A stretch of DNA of 64,000 nucleotides from Pseudarthrobacter sp. NamE2 (GTDB lineage Bacteria > Actinomycetota > Actinomycetes > Actinomycetales > Micrococcaceae), in NCBI RefSeq assembly GCF_005796205.1, contig NZ_VAHN01000013.1:1-64000 (forward strand), in the 5' to 3' direction. Made by a program: the position numbers and the translations under genes. The notes beneath the pieces are model-generated. The model ran no database searches, was not told the origin of the DNA, and saw only the letters and a program-made list of their open reading frames with translations. This document shows positions 39,683-48,337 of the stretch, in pieces (position 1 is the first letter of the stretch; each line of letters starts with the position of its first letter).

Positions 39683-40321
39683 CTAGGCCGTTTGCGTATC
39701 CGAAGCGATGCGCCCGGCGTCGAGCATCACCACACGGTCCGCCCGGCCAATGTCTCCTGGGTCATGGCTGGATTCGAGCACCGTCACGCCGCGGCGAAGT
39801 TCGTCCGCCACTGCCGCGCGGATCAGGGCGTGCGCGCTGCTGTCCAGCCCGGCTGTCGGCTCGTCCAGCAGGAGGATGTCCGCCTCCTGCGCCAGTCCCT
39901 GCGCGATGAGCGTCCGCTGGCGCTGCCCGCCGGAGAGTTCCTGCAGCTGCCGGTCGGCAAGGTCTGCAATGCCCATGCGTTCCAGGGCGGCGGAAACCTT
40001 CTGCCGGTCGGCGCGGCGCAGGGGCAGCAGCCCCCGCCGGTGCGGCCAGCGGCCCATCTCCACAGTTTGCCGGACCGTGCACGGCAGATTCTCCGGCGTG
40101 CGCGTGTGCTGGATGACCAGGGCGGGGCGGGAACCGGCGGACACCATGCCCCTGGCCGGCTTCAGCACCCCCGCCGCCAACCCCAGCAGCGTGGACTTCC
40201 CGGACCCGTTCCTGCCGGTCAATACCGTGTGCGTGCCCGGCATCAGCGCCAGCGACACCTCCTCCAAAACCTGCCTGTCAGGGTAGGCGTACCCGATCCC
40301 GCTTATCGTCAGTGCCGCCAT
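39683..40321 (-). CDS. aztA: zinc ABC transporter ATPase AztA
   Basis: A 212-residue ABC ATPase. Walker A is GRNGSGKST (37-45), the signature ELSGGQRQR (128-136) and Walker B ILLLDEP (149-155), with the switch His in ESSHDPGD. It powers zinc import through AztB. It is divergent from aztB, an arrangement consistent with a shared metal-responsive promoter. Start ATG 40321 gives the usual AALTISGIGYAYPDRQVLEE beginning. The product is short for an ATPase but complete. Confidence 0.88.
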   Translation of the reverse strand: MAALTISGIGYAYPDRQVLEEVSLALMPGTHTVLTGRNGSGKSTLLGLAAGVLKPARGMVSAGSRPALVIQHTRTPENLPCTVRQTVEMGRWPHRRGLLPLRRADRQKVSAALERMGIADLADRQLQELSGGQRQRTLIAQGLAQEADILLLDEPTAGLDSSAHALIRAAVADELRRGVTVLESSHDPGDIGRADRVVMLDAGRIASDTQTA

Positions 40322-40343
40322 GACCTCGCCCCCCTCTTGTTGC

Positions 40344-40358
40344 GAATGACTCTCATTT
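40344..40358. promoter_or_regulatory. probable metal-regulator site between aztA and aztB
   Basis: GAATGACTCTCATTT contains AATGA and TCATT around CTC, an inverted repeat in an AT-rich patch between the divergent aztA and aztB starts. A Zur-type repressor is expected for this operon. The site matches known Zur boxes only loosely. TAATAC just after it may be the aztB -10. Confidence 0.45.
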
Positions 40359-40379
40359 AATACTGTACGATGATCCGCG

Positions 40380-41300
40380 ATGGAATGGTTACTTGATCCC
40401 CTAAGCGCATCTTTCGTGCAGCGCGCCCTCGTGGGCGGTTCCCTTGTGGCCGTGGTTTGCGCCGTCGTTGGCACCTGGGTGGTAGTCCGCGGCATGGCCT
40501 TCCTGGGCGACGCGATGTCCCACGGACTGTTGCCCGGCATTGCCGTCGCGGCGCTGCTCGGCGGCAACCTCCTGGTGGGGGCGGCCCTCAGCGCGGCGGC
40601 GACGGCGGCGGGCGTCTCGGCTATCACCCGCAACCGCCGCGTCTCCCAAGACACGGCCATCGGCCTGCTGTTCGTGATCATGCTGTCCACCGGCGTCATC
40701 ATCGTGTCCGCCTCCGGCTCGTTCGCCGTGGACCTCACAGGGACACTCTTCGGCGATGTCCTCGCCGTCGAGACGGATGACATCCAAGTGCTCGCCGCAG
40801 TCGGACTCGTTGTCCTTGCAGCGGCGGCCGTGTTTCACCGCGCCTTTCTCGCTGCAGCCTTCAACCCGCAGAAGGCAGCCAGCCTCGGGCTCTGGCCGCG
40901 CCTCACCCACCTGGTGCTGCTGGGCCTGGTGACCCTCGCCGTCGCGGCCTCGTTCCAGGTGGTGGGAACGCTCCTGGTGTTCGGCCTGCTGATCGCCCCG
41001 CCCGCCGCCGCGCTCGTCTGGGGGAAGTCGGTGCGGACCGTCATGGTCCTCGGCTCCCTTATCGGTGTCGCCAGCGTGGCGGCCGGGCTCTGGATTTCCT
41101 GGTACGCGTCCACCGCCGCCGGGGCCACCATCGCCCTGGTCTCCGCCCTGTCCTACTTCGCCTCCGCCCTGATCCGTGGCGCACTCCACCGGTTCCGCGG
41201 CACCGGACCGGCCGCCGCCGTCGCACGTGCCGCCGCTGAACCCGCTCCCGAACCTTCGCTAGAAATGGATACCCGACCCCGTGCTCCGCACCATGCCTAA
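40380..41300 (+). CDS. aztB: zinc ABC transporter permease AztB
   Basis: A 306-residue ABC-3 family permease with eight or nine helices (GTWVVVRGMAFLGDAMSHGL near the start, VVGTLLVFGLLIAPPAAALV near helix 7). It is the membrane channel for zinc delivered by AztC. No Shine-Dalgarno site precedes the ATG, and the probable TAATAC -10 is near, so the leader is very short. The last 35 residues are Ala/Pro/Glu-rich and hydrophilic. The next gene starts inside its end. Confidence 0.9.
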   Translation: MEWLLDPLSASFVQRALVGGSLVAVVCAVVGTWVVVRGMAFLGDAMSHGLLPGIAVAALLGGNLLVGAALSAAATAAGVSAITRNRRVSQDTAIGLLFVIMLSTGVIIVSASGSFAVDLTGTLFGDVLAVETDDIQVLAAVGLVVLAAAAVFHRAFLAAAFNPQKAASLGLWPRLTHLVLLGLVTLAVAASFQVVGTLLVFGLLIAPPAAALVWGKSVRTVMVLGSLIGVASVAAGLWISWYASTAAGATIALVSALSYFASALIRGALHRFRGTGPAAAVARAAAEPAPEPSLEMDTRPRAPHHA

Positions 41301-42498
41301 ACTGTCCCTGCTGCTCGGACTTCCGCTGCTGCTCGCTGCCTGTGCAGCACCCGCCACGGACGCGCAACCGGACGAATCCGCCACCCCTCACGGCTACGTC
41401 GCCGGGGCCCAGGAGAACCCCGAGCCGCAGACCGGCCTGCTCACCTTCAACCGCCGGACAGGGGAGGGGCAGCTGCTCTCCCTTCTCAGCGGGCAAACGT
41501 CCGACGCCGGCACGTCCGGCAGTATCGATGCCGCGTCTTTGGACGGGCGCTACGCCCTGCTCACTACCGGGAACGGCATCGAAGTGTTCGATACCGGCGC
41601 CTGGACGGTGGACCACGGCGAGCACAAGCACTACTACAGCGCCGAGCCGGGGTCTGCGGGCATCATCGATGTGCCGGACCCGGGGGCCGTGGCAGGCGAC
41701 GGAACAGCCATCGCTGTCTTCTCCCGGTCGGGCGGATACGCGTCCGTCTACAAGCACAAGGACCTCGACGCCGGCTCGCTGGCTGAGGCACTGCGGATCA
41801 CCACCCAGCCCCATGACGGGATGGTGGTGCCGTACGAGGGGCATTACCTAGCATCCGTTGATTCGGTTTCCGGGGCCGCCGGTGGCGTTGAGGTCCGCGA
41901 CGATTCCGATTCCACCGTGCTCGGCCGGCAGGAGTGTCCCGGCCTCTCCGCCCATGCCGCCACCCGTGTGGGCGTGGTGTTTGCGTGCACGGACGGTGCC
42001 CTGCTGGTCACCGAGGAGGACGGCACCTTCGCTGCCGAAAAGATTCCCTATCCCGACGGCGGCGCAGCCCTTCCGCCTGCCACCGTCCTTGGGCACCGTC
42101 CCGGCTCCAATGAACTGGCCGGGCCTGCTGGCACCACCGGCATCTGGCACCTGGACGTCCCACAACGGACCTGGCTGCACCTGCCCACACCCGTGCCCGT
42201 GACTGCTGCCGCAGCCGTCGGAGACGGGAAGCGCGTACTCGCCGTTGCCACCGACGGTTCGGTCCTGGTCCTCAACCCCGCCGCCGGGGAGGTGACGGCC
42301 CAGGTGCCCCTGCTGGCACCCGCAACCGAGTACCCATCCGGAGAGGCACGGCCGCAACTCCGCATCGATGCCTCCCGTGCCTACCTCAGCGATCCCGCCC
42401 GCTCGCTGGTCCATGAAATTGACTACGCGGACGGCATCCGGGTCGCCCGGACCTTCGAAGTCCCTTCGGCCGACCTCATGCTGGAGACCGGACTGTGA
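41293..42498 (+). CDS. AztD-like beta-propeller lipoprotein (second copy)
   Basis: A 401-residue lipoprotein: MPKLSLLLGLPLLLAACAAP with lipobox LAAC. The rest is a WD/YncE-like propeller with strand pairs such as DGRYALLTTGNGIEVFDTGA, GGVEVRDD and GVVFACTDGALLVTEEDG, colinear with the AztD chaperone encoded at 43445. It keeps several His residues (GEHKHYYS, PHDGMV), the kind of side chain expected to handle zinc. ATG 41293 is chosen as it begins the signal peptide and overlaps the aztB stop by eight bases; a GTG at 41281 is possible. A duplicate metallochaperone in an azt operon is unusual. Confidence 0.8.
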   Translation: MPKLSLLLGLPLLLAACAAPATDAQPDESATPHGYVAGAQENPEPQTGLLTFNRRTGEGQLLSLLSGQTSDAGTSGSIDAASLDGRYALLTTGNGIEVFDTGAWTVDHGEHKHYYSAEPGSAGIIDVPDPGAVAGDGTAIAVFSRSGGYASVYKHKDLDAGSLAEALRITTQPHDGMVVPYEGHYLASVDSVSGAAGGVEVRDDSDSTVLGRQECPGLSAHAATRVGVVFACTDGALLVTEEDGTFAAEKIPYPDGGAALPPATVLGHRPGSNELAGPAGTTGIWHLDVPQRTWLHLPTPVPVTAAAAVGDGKRVLAVATDGSVLVLNPAAGEVTAQVPLLAPATEYPSGEARPQLRIDASRAYLSDPARSLVHEIDYADGIRVARTFEVPSADLMLETGL

Positions 42499-43415
42499 GG
42501 CGCCGCGGCTTTGCCCGGCTGGCCGCGGCAACCGCGCTGGGCCTGGCCCTGGCCGGGTGCTCGGCGGTGGGTGCGGAGAAACCCACGGTGGTGGTGACCA
42601 CCAACATCCTGGGCGACGTCACCCGGAACCTGCTGGGGGACCAGGCCGACGTGGTGGTGCTGATGGAGGCCAACGCCGATCCGCACTCCTTCGGCATCTC
42701 CGCCCGGCAGGCGGCCATGATCGAAAACGCGGACCTGATCATCCACAACGGCGGCGGACTGGAAGAAGGCGTGCTTAACCATGTGGAAGCCGCCGCAGCG
42801 GAAGGCGTGCCGACGCTCGCGGCGATGGACGCCGTCGAACCCCTCGCGTTCACGCACGGGGAGGACGGTGGCGGGACTGCCGAAGACCCGCACTTCTGGA
42901 CCGACCCGTCCCGGATGGCGCAGGCCGCCAAGGCGATTGCCGACGGCGCGCTGGAGCACGTTGACGGGGTGGACCCCGAAGCAGTGCGCTCGCAGACCGC
43001 CAGCTACGTGCAGCAGCTGGGAGAACTCGAAGTGGCAATGGAGGCCAGCTTCGCGGGCATCGATCCCGCACGCCGGAAGCTCATCACGAACCACCACGTG
43101 TTCGGCTACCTGGCGCAGCGGTTCGGGTTCGAGGTGATCGGGGCGGTGGTCCCCAGCGGCACCACGCTCGCCTCGCCCAGTTCCGCGGACCTTCACGACC
43201 TCACCGGGAAGATCCGGTCGACGGGCGTGGTGGCCATCTTCGCCGACTCGTCCCAGCCGGAGCGCCTTGCCCAGGTCCTTGCGGCCGAAGCGGGGCAGGA
43301 GATCGCCGTGGTCCCGCTGTTCACCGAATCCCTGGGCGCCGAGGGTTCCGCCGGCGCCACCTACCTGGACATGATGCGGGCCAACACCCAGAGCATCACC
43401 AACGCATTGTCCTGA
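42495..43415 (+). CDS. aztC: zinc-binding lipoprotein AztC
   Basis: A 306-residue cluster A-I metal-binding protein with lipobox LALAGC (Cys22). Likely zinc ligands are His64 (ADPHSF), His133 (EDPHFW), His200 (TNHHVFGY) and Asp251 (FADSS), the pattern of ZnuA/AztC proteins. The His-rich loop is short (FTHGEDGGG), as in AztC-type receptors that rely on a chaperone. GTG start overlaps the previous stop in a GTGA junction, so it is translationally coupled to the AztD-like gene. It passes zinc to AztB. Confidence 0.9.
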   Translation: MRRRGFARLAAATALGLALAGCSAVGAEKPTVVVTTNILGDVTRNLLGDQADVVVLMEANADPHSFGISARQAAMIENADLIIHNGGGLEEGVLNHVEAAAAEGVPTLAAMDAVEPLAFTHGEDGGGTAEDPHFWTDPSRMAQAAKAIADGALEHVDGVDPEAVRSQTASYVQQLGELEVAMEASFAGIDPARRKLITNHHVFGYLAQRFGFEVIGAVVPSGTTLASPSSADLHDLTGKIRSTGVVAIFADSSQPERLAQVLAAEAGQEIAVVPLFTESLGAEGSAGATYLDMMRANTQSITNALS

Positions 43416-43444
43416 ACTCGCACCCACAACAGAAGGAAGCAGAA

Positions 43445-44662
43445 ATGCATCACCGCAACACCCCTGTCCGCCTGCTGGCCGCGCTCGCCGCCGCCGGCCT
43501 GATGCTCACCGGCTGCGGCACCAGCGCCACACCTGCCGGCAGCGTCTCATCCTCCAGCCCTGCCGCTGCCACCGTTGACGCGGCCTCGCCGCGCATCGTT
43601 ACAACGTACGACGGCGGCGTGCAGGTCCTGGACGGTGCGTCCTTCGAAGTGCTGGGCGACTTCCCGATCGAAGGCTTCAACCGCGTGAACCCGGCCGGCG
43701 ACGGCCGGCACGTCATCATCTCCACCGCCAAGGGCTTCGAAGTTCTGGACACCGGCGTGTGGACCGACGGAGGAAAGCACTACGCCCAGGACCCGGCCAT
43801 GACGGACATTTCGTTCCCCACCAGCAAGCCCGGCCATGTGGTCCGCCACGACGGCAAGACCATCCTGTTCAGCGACGGTACCGGAGAGGTGACTGTCTTC
43901 GAATCCGACGACCTCGCATCCGGCCAGCCCCAGGTTGAAACCCATCGGGCCGAGGAAGCCCACCACGGCGTCGCCGTCGAACTGTCCAACGGCGAGCTGG
44001 TCCTTACGCTGGGGAACGAGGAAGAGCGCCCGGGCATCGTGGTCCTGGACAAGGACGGCAAGGAGATTGCACGGAACGAGGACTGCCCGGGTGTGCACGG
44101 GGAGGCAACTGCGGCCGGGGAGGCGGTGGTGATCGGGTGCCAGACCGGCGTCCTGGTTTACTCCAACGGCGAGATCACCAAGCTGGACAGCCCCACCGAG
44201 TACGGCCGGATCGGCAACCAGGCCGGCTCCGAGGAGTCGCACATTACCCTCGGCGATTACAAGCAGGACAAGGACGCCGAACTGGAACGCCCGGAAAAGA
44301 TCTCCCTGATTAACACCAAGGCCAAGTCGCTGGCGTTCGTGGATCTGGGAACCAGCTACAGCTTCCGCTCGCTGGCCCGCGGCCCGCACGGAGAGGCGCT
44401 GGTGCTGGGTACCGATGGCGCACTGCACGTCATCGATCCGGACACCGCCAAGGTCACGGACAGCTTCCCGGTGGTTCCGGCCTGGGAGGAACCGCTGGAG
44501 TGGCAGGACCCGCGGCCCACCATCTTCGTCAACGGCCACACCGCGTACATTACGGACCCGGCAACCAACACCATCCACGCGGTTGACGTGGAATCCGGCA
44601 AGATCACGGCCACCGGCACCCTGGAGGAGACCCCGAACGAGCTGACCGCCGTCACCGGCTGA
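43445..44662 (+). CDS. aztD: zinc metallochaperone AztD
   Basis: A 405-residue lipoprotein with lipobox LTGC (Cys24) and a Ser/Ala linker before a beta-propeller. Blade-like units include TYDGGVQVLDGASFEVLGDF, KGFEVLDTGVWTDGGKHYAQ and VVRHDGKTILFSDGTGEVTV. His-bearing turns such as AEEAHHGVAVEL and CPGVHGEA are consistent with the zinc sites of AztD, which hands zinc to AztC. AGAAGGAAG precedes the ATG. It is the last gene of the aztB operon and the closest match to a canonical AztD. Confidence 0.88.
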   Translation: MHHRNTPVRLLAALAAAGLMLTGCGTSATPAGSVSSSSPAAATVDAASPRIVTTYDGGVQVLDGASFEVLGDFPIEGFNRVNPAGDGRHVIISTAKGFEVLDTGVWTDGGKHYAQDPAMTDISFPTSKPGHVVRHDGKTILFSDGTGEVTVFESDDLASGQPQVETHRAEEAHHGVAVELSNGELVLTLGNEEERPGIVVLDKDGKEIARNEDCPGVHGEATAAGEAVVIGCQTGVLVYSNGEITKLDSPTEYGRIGNQAGSEESHITLGDYKQDKDAELERPEKISLINTKAKSLAFVDLGTSYSFRSLARGPHGEALVLGTDGALHVIDPDTAKVTDSFPVVPAWEEPLEWQDPRPTIFVNGHTAYITDPATNTIHAVDVESGKITATGTLEETPNELTAVTG

Positions 44663-44668
44663 CCGGGG

Positions 44669-44712
44669 ACGCTCTCTCACCTGCCGCACTGGATTGAGGA
44701 ACGCTCTCTCAC
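44669..44712. repeat. two ACGCTCTCTCAC repeats
   Basis: ACGCTCTCTCAC occurs at 44669-44680 and 44701-44712, just after aztD. Five more copies lie at 63661-63802, also next to a gene end. Both sites are intergenic. Confidence 0.6.
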
Positions 44713-44895
44713 TTACGGTTGCTCAACCGCGGACGCTCCGGCGCAATGGCCGGGGCGTCCGCGGTTGGCCTTGCTACTGGCGGGTGCCACGCACAACGGA
44801 CATGGTTTTTAGTTAATCCGAAAATTCCGGCGACCCCCGCCGGTACTATCTGAGTAGGAAAATCACCCTGCTTATCACCTCGGGGGCCGGAATTA

Positions 44896-45270
44896 TGGTC
44901 AAAGCCGGTCAACCTGTCCGCCCGCCAGCTCAACGACCCCGAGCTGGTGGCAACGGTGGAAGCTGCCCTGCAGCTCCGGAAGATGGATCCGGCGCACCTG
45001 TTCCCCATTGACGAACTGAAGATCGGCAGGTCCTTCATCATGGACCTGGGGTCCGGGGGGTCCGCCATCGTGGGCAGTTGCATTGACCTGGCACACGCGG
45101 TGGGCATCCGCGCGGTTGCGGAGGGCGTGGAAACCTCCGGGCAGGTTGCTGCATTGATGGAAATGGGCTGCGATCTAGCCCAGGGCTACCATTTTGCCCG
45201 CCCGCTGCCTGCGCCGCTGCTCAAGGAGTGGCTGGACGCCCACACCAGCTGGCGGCCCGGCGGGTACTGA
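44896..45270 (+). pseudogene. truncated EAL-domain (c-di-GMP phosphodiesterase) gene
   Basis: The frame reads KPVNLSARQLNDPELVATVE, then jumps to PIDELKIGRSFIMDLGSGGS and continues GIRAVAEGVETSGQVAALME, GCDLAQGYHFARPLP to a stop. These are pieces of an EAL domain with the N-terminal E-A-L part missing and about 45-50 residues deleted between the V-N-L-S strand and the (L)K-I-D-R-S-F motif, removing metal-binding residues. It has no start codon with a ribosome site. Only a non-catalytic fragment could be made. Confidence 0.8.
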
Positions 45271-45435
45271 GGACTATCTGACAACGGTTAACGGGCGAAC
45301 CGCGCAAACGCCCCGCCCGGGACGGCTACCCGATGTCTGGGTCCGGCCGTGCTGGTGGGCGGGGCGATTGGCGGAAAATCAATGTGGCAGGCTCGGGGCC
45401 CCACGCTGGGCGCTATGAGCTGCCTGGGAAGTGGC

Positions 45436-45759
45436 CTATGCGGCCATGGCGGCTGCTGGAACGGCGGCCTTCCTGCGCGGCGCCAGCACACTTATGGTGC
45501 ACGGTGCCTGCTGCGGATCGATTTTTGTTGGAAGGTGATGGGTTTCGGAAGAGGCCTGCAGCATCTCCAATGCTGCGTCATCCACACGGGCGTGCGAGAT
45601 GTCCAGTTCCAGATCCAGTCCTTCCCGGAGTGAGTTGGCCCGCTTTGCTACGACGTAGAGGGCGTTAACGCTGTGGACGGTGATATGCCCCTTTGCAATC
45701 ACCCTGGCGCGTGCATGGTCGAGATCGATTCGGACAACAATGTTGAGCTTAGAGTTCAA
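45436..45759 (-). CDS. hypothetical STAS/anti-sigma-antagonist-like protein
   Basis: A 107-residue protein. LNIVVRIDLDHARARVIAKG, then HITVHSVNALYVVAKRANSL and LDLELDISHARVDDAALEML have the alternating strand-helix pattern of a STAS domain, although the conserved Asp-Ser is not evident (ISHARVD lies in that position). The C-terminus is basic and Ala-rich. TTG 45759 is preferred as start because GGGGAAGG lies nine bases upstream; an ATG at 45864 would add 35 Arg/Gln-rich residues. Confidence 0.5.
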   Translation of the reverse strand: MNSKLNIVVRIDLDHARARVIAKGHITVHSVNALYVVAKRANSLREGLDLELDISHARVDDAALEMLQASSETHHLPTKIDPQQAPCTISVLAPRRKAAVPAAAMAA

Positions 45760-45939
45760 GTTGTAAAGCCTTCCCCGGCATTGGCTGCGACTCTGCAGCT
45801 TCTTGCGATGGCCGTTTGCATCAGCCTCATCCAGAGTAGGGGTGGGATGTGACACACGCAACACCGTGACATTTATTACATCCGATGGTTATTTATGAAC
45901 CCGCTTTCCTCCGTCCCTGCCCGGGTCCATCATTAGCCC

Positions 45940-47868
45940 ATGGGCAAGCGCGCAAGCGACGGCCTGGGGGACGCGGATACGGATAAAGGCAACGGCGCCG
46001 GAAACAGGCCGGACCATGTGGTCGTTTTTGTCCACGGCATGGGGCGGGCGCTGAAGGGCGGCACGCTGCAGGAGTGGGCCCAGCCGCTGATGCTCAGCCT
46101 GCACGACCTCTCCCTCGACCTGGCGCCGGACGTTCCGCACCCGCACCTGGTCATCACCAAAGCCAACGCCGTCGGCGACCCACCCGAGGTGTGGGCCAAG
46201 GTGCTGCGAAGCTGCCCGGACGGCAGGCCGGACTATCTCACTGTCCTCATGACGGAGGCGTCCTGGGGCAGGGACTTCGAGCCGGCGTCGGCCGCTTCCA
46301 CCTACTCCTGGGCGCTGCGCACCGCGCTGCGCGTCTACCGGCGGTCCCTGCAGCTGCTTCGCTGGAACCTCTACCCCGGCCGGCGGCGGGCCGGCATCAC
46401 CTGGCTGGGCGCGCGGCTGCGCCAGCTGCTGCTCACATCCATGGCGGCGTTTGCCGGACTTTTCATCCTGCTGGCGGTGCTGGTAGTGCTGCTGCTGATC
46501 ATCGTCCTGGCCTGGATTCCCGGGCCCGGCCGGTGGGCGGGGAAGCTCGTGTCCCTGTTCGCGGACTTCCTGGGCGACCCGCAGGTATGGAAGCGCAAAC
46601 CCCTGCAGGCGGCGGCGATGCGGCAGCGGGTAGTGGACACGCTGCAGCGCTGGGACCACGGCGGCGGCACCCAGGTGACGGTGGTGGCGCACAGCCAGGG
46701 AGCTGCGATCGCGGGCCAGGTCCTGTTCCAGAACCAGGCCCGCGCCACCAATTTCGTGAGCGTGGGCAGCGGCCTGGACCTGCTGGGCTATGCGCAGTGG
46801 GGCGGCGGCACGGGGGAGGATCCGGTCATGGACTGGCTGGTGAATCCGGACCGGCCGCGCTGGATCAACGTCTGGGGCAAGTTCGACTTCGTCCCGGCCG
46901 GGCCGATTTCCACCCATACCAACGGTCCGCTGCCCGTCTTCGGCAAGCTGTATGCCCGGGACAGCGCGGGCGACGGCGGCCCCGGCCCGGAGGAGCACCC
47001 CGTCTACAACAGGTCCGGCCTGATCTACGACCACATCGTCTACTCCAGCAACCGGGTGGAGGTGCTTGATCCGCTGGCGCGGCTGATCCTGGACCCGCCA
47101 ACCGATCCACACGGCCTGGCCCTGCGGGGGCTCGACGGCGACCGGCGGCTCCGCCCGCACCGCGTCATGGTGAAGAGCCTGGGAGTGACCCGGCTCTTGT
47201 CGGTCCTTACCTCGGCGCTGAGCGCGCCGGCTGCGCTGACGTGGCTGGGGTCGCAGGAGTGGGCGCGGAACCTGGTCCAATGCGGGCCGCCGGGTGCCGG
47301 CGAGGACCCGTGGTGGTCCTCCTGGCTGTGCTCCGGCCCGTCCTACCACTGGGGGCACTGGCAGAACTGGGGCGTCCTGGCCGTCACCACGGCAGCCTTT
47401 GCCGCCCTCCTGATCGGTTTGCTGAACGGGCCGGTCTGGGGCGTGCTGCACAACCGGCTCCAGCGCATGCGGAAACCCTCCTTTCGGCAGTCGAGCGACC
47501 CAAGCCGCAACCCGCCGGCCAACCCCTGGTGGTACGTCACGTGGTATCTGCTGATCGTGACGACGGTGGCCGTGGCCGTTCCCTTCATGCTGGCCTGGCC
47601 CGATCTGCCATGGGTACTGGTGGTGGTCCTGGTGGTGGCGCTGTGGGCACTCTCCTTTACGCGTACCAGCATCAGCGGCCTGCCGGCGCGCACGGACGCC
47701 CAAACACAAAGCCTTGCGGAACCGGCGCAACAGCCCGCGCCGGACCGCCTCGAACCCAAGGAACAAGACCCTGGCCTGCCTGAGCCGCTACCCGCCGTCG
47801 TGCACGCCAGCCGGCAGCAGGACGGTGCCGCAGGGTCAGCCGACCACCTCGGGAAGCCGGCCGGATAA
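45940..47868 (+). CDS. membrane-bound alpha/beta hydrolase-like protein
   Basis: A 642-residue protein. VVVFVHGMGRALKGG supplies an oxyanion-type loop, and VTVVAHSQGAAIAGQV the nucleophile elbow with Ser252. Two adjacent helices near residues 165-195 interrupt the hydrolase fold, and four more lie at about 415-435, 473-490 and 528-568. The Pro/Gln/Glu-rich tail is hydrophilic. It is likely a lipase/esterase-like enzyme facing the membrane, but substrate is unknown. No good ribosome site precedes the ATG. Its last 33 bases overlap the end of the minus-strand gene at 47836. Confidence 0.75.
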   Translation: MGKRASDGLGDADTDKGNGAGNRPDHVVVFVHGMGRALKGGTLQEWAQPLMLSLHDLSLDLAPDVPHPHLVITKANAVGDPPEVWAKVLRSCPDGRPDYLTVLMTEASWGRDFEPASAASTYSWALRTALRVYRRSLQLLRWNLYPGRRRAGITWLGARLRQLLLTSMAAFAGLFILLAVLVVLLLIIVLAWIPGPGRWAGKLVSLFADFLGDPQVWKRKPLQAAAMRQRVVDTLQRWDHGGGTQVTVVAHSQGAAIAGQVLFQNQARATNFVSVGSGLDLLGYAQWGGGTGEDPVMDWLVNPDRPRWINVWGKFDFVPAGPISTHTNGPLPVFGKLYARDSAGDGGPGPEEHPVYNRSGLIYDHIVYSSNRVEVLDPLARLILDPPTDPHGLALRGLDGDRRLRPHRVMVKSLGVTRLLSVLTSALSAPAALTWLGSQEWARNLVQCGPPGAGEDPWWSSWLCSGPSYHWGHWQNWGVLAVTTAAFAALLIGLLNGPVWGVLHNRLQRMRKPSFRQSSDPSRNPPANPWWYVTWYLLIVTTVAVAVPFMLAWPDLPWVLVVVLVVALWALSFTRTSISGLPARTDAQTQSLAEPAQQPAPDRLEPKEQDPGLPEPLPAVVHASRQQDGAAGSADHLGKPAG

Positions 47869-48180
47869 GACTGAGACGGGGGCCGAGGACCAGCGCTGAC
47901 GTTCCGGCTCAAAGGAGATGACCACCGTGGCGCCGCTGTCCCGGCACTCGTCCATGGCGAGCAGAAGGGCATCCTCCATGTGCCGGGCGTACTCGAGCCG
48001 CTCGGCCAGGCTGCCCTGCAGGTCTGCGTCATCAATAAGGACGTGCCCCTTGCCGTCCACGATGACTTTCAGCGAATACCCCTGGTCCTCGTGCAGGGAT
48101 CCGCGGGTGGATGAAATCTCGGTGACTCTGCTTGCCCGGACCAGCCCGTTGCTGATCGTACGGATCCACGCTTCACCCAT
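47836..48180 (-). CDS. hypothetical protein (114 aa)
   Basis: A soluble protein of unknown function. The middle shows GYSLKVIVDGKGHVLIDDAD, a two-strand pattern, followed by ERLEYARHMEDALLLAMDEC and GATVVISFEPERQRW. GGGGAGGTC precedes the ATG. It converges with and overlaps the 3' end of the hydrolase gene. I recognise no family or catalytic motif. Confidence 0.6.
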   Translation of the reverse strand: MGEAWIRTISNGLVRASRVTEISSTRGSLHEDQGYSLKVIVDGKGHVLIDDADLQGSLAERLEYARHMEDALLLAMDECRDSGATVVISFEPERQRWSSAPVSVLSGRLPEVVG

Positions 48181-48337
48181 CGAATTGACCTCCCCTTGGC
48201 TGTGAGCGCACGGAACAGTGCCCCCTAAGGCGAAATGTACTCCTACCGCAGCCGTTTGTGACCCCCGAATTTATTGCAATAGGGACTCGCCCACGGAGGA
48301 CAAAAGGCGGTGCTGCCGCGCCCCTAGGATAAATCTG

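Noticed and set aside
43600..43620. ACGTACGACGGCGGCGTG inside aztD, similar to half of the intergenic palindrome
   Set aside because: No inverted partner follows, and it encodes TYDGGV of the propeller. Coincidental.
44844..44857. TACTATCTGAGTAG upstream of the EAL relic, similar to the promoter palindrome
   Set aside because: Half-sites are in the opposite order and spacing, so it is not the same motif.
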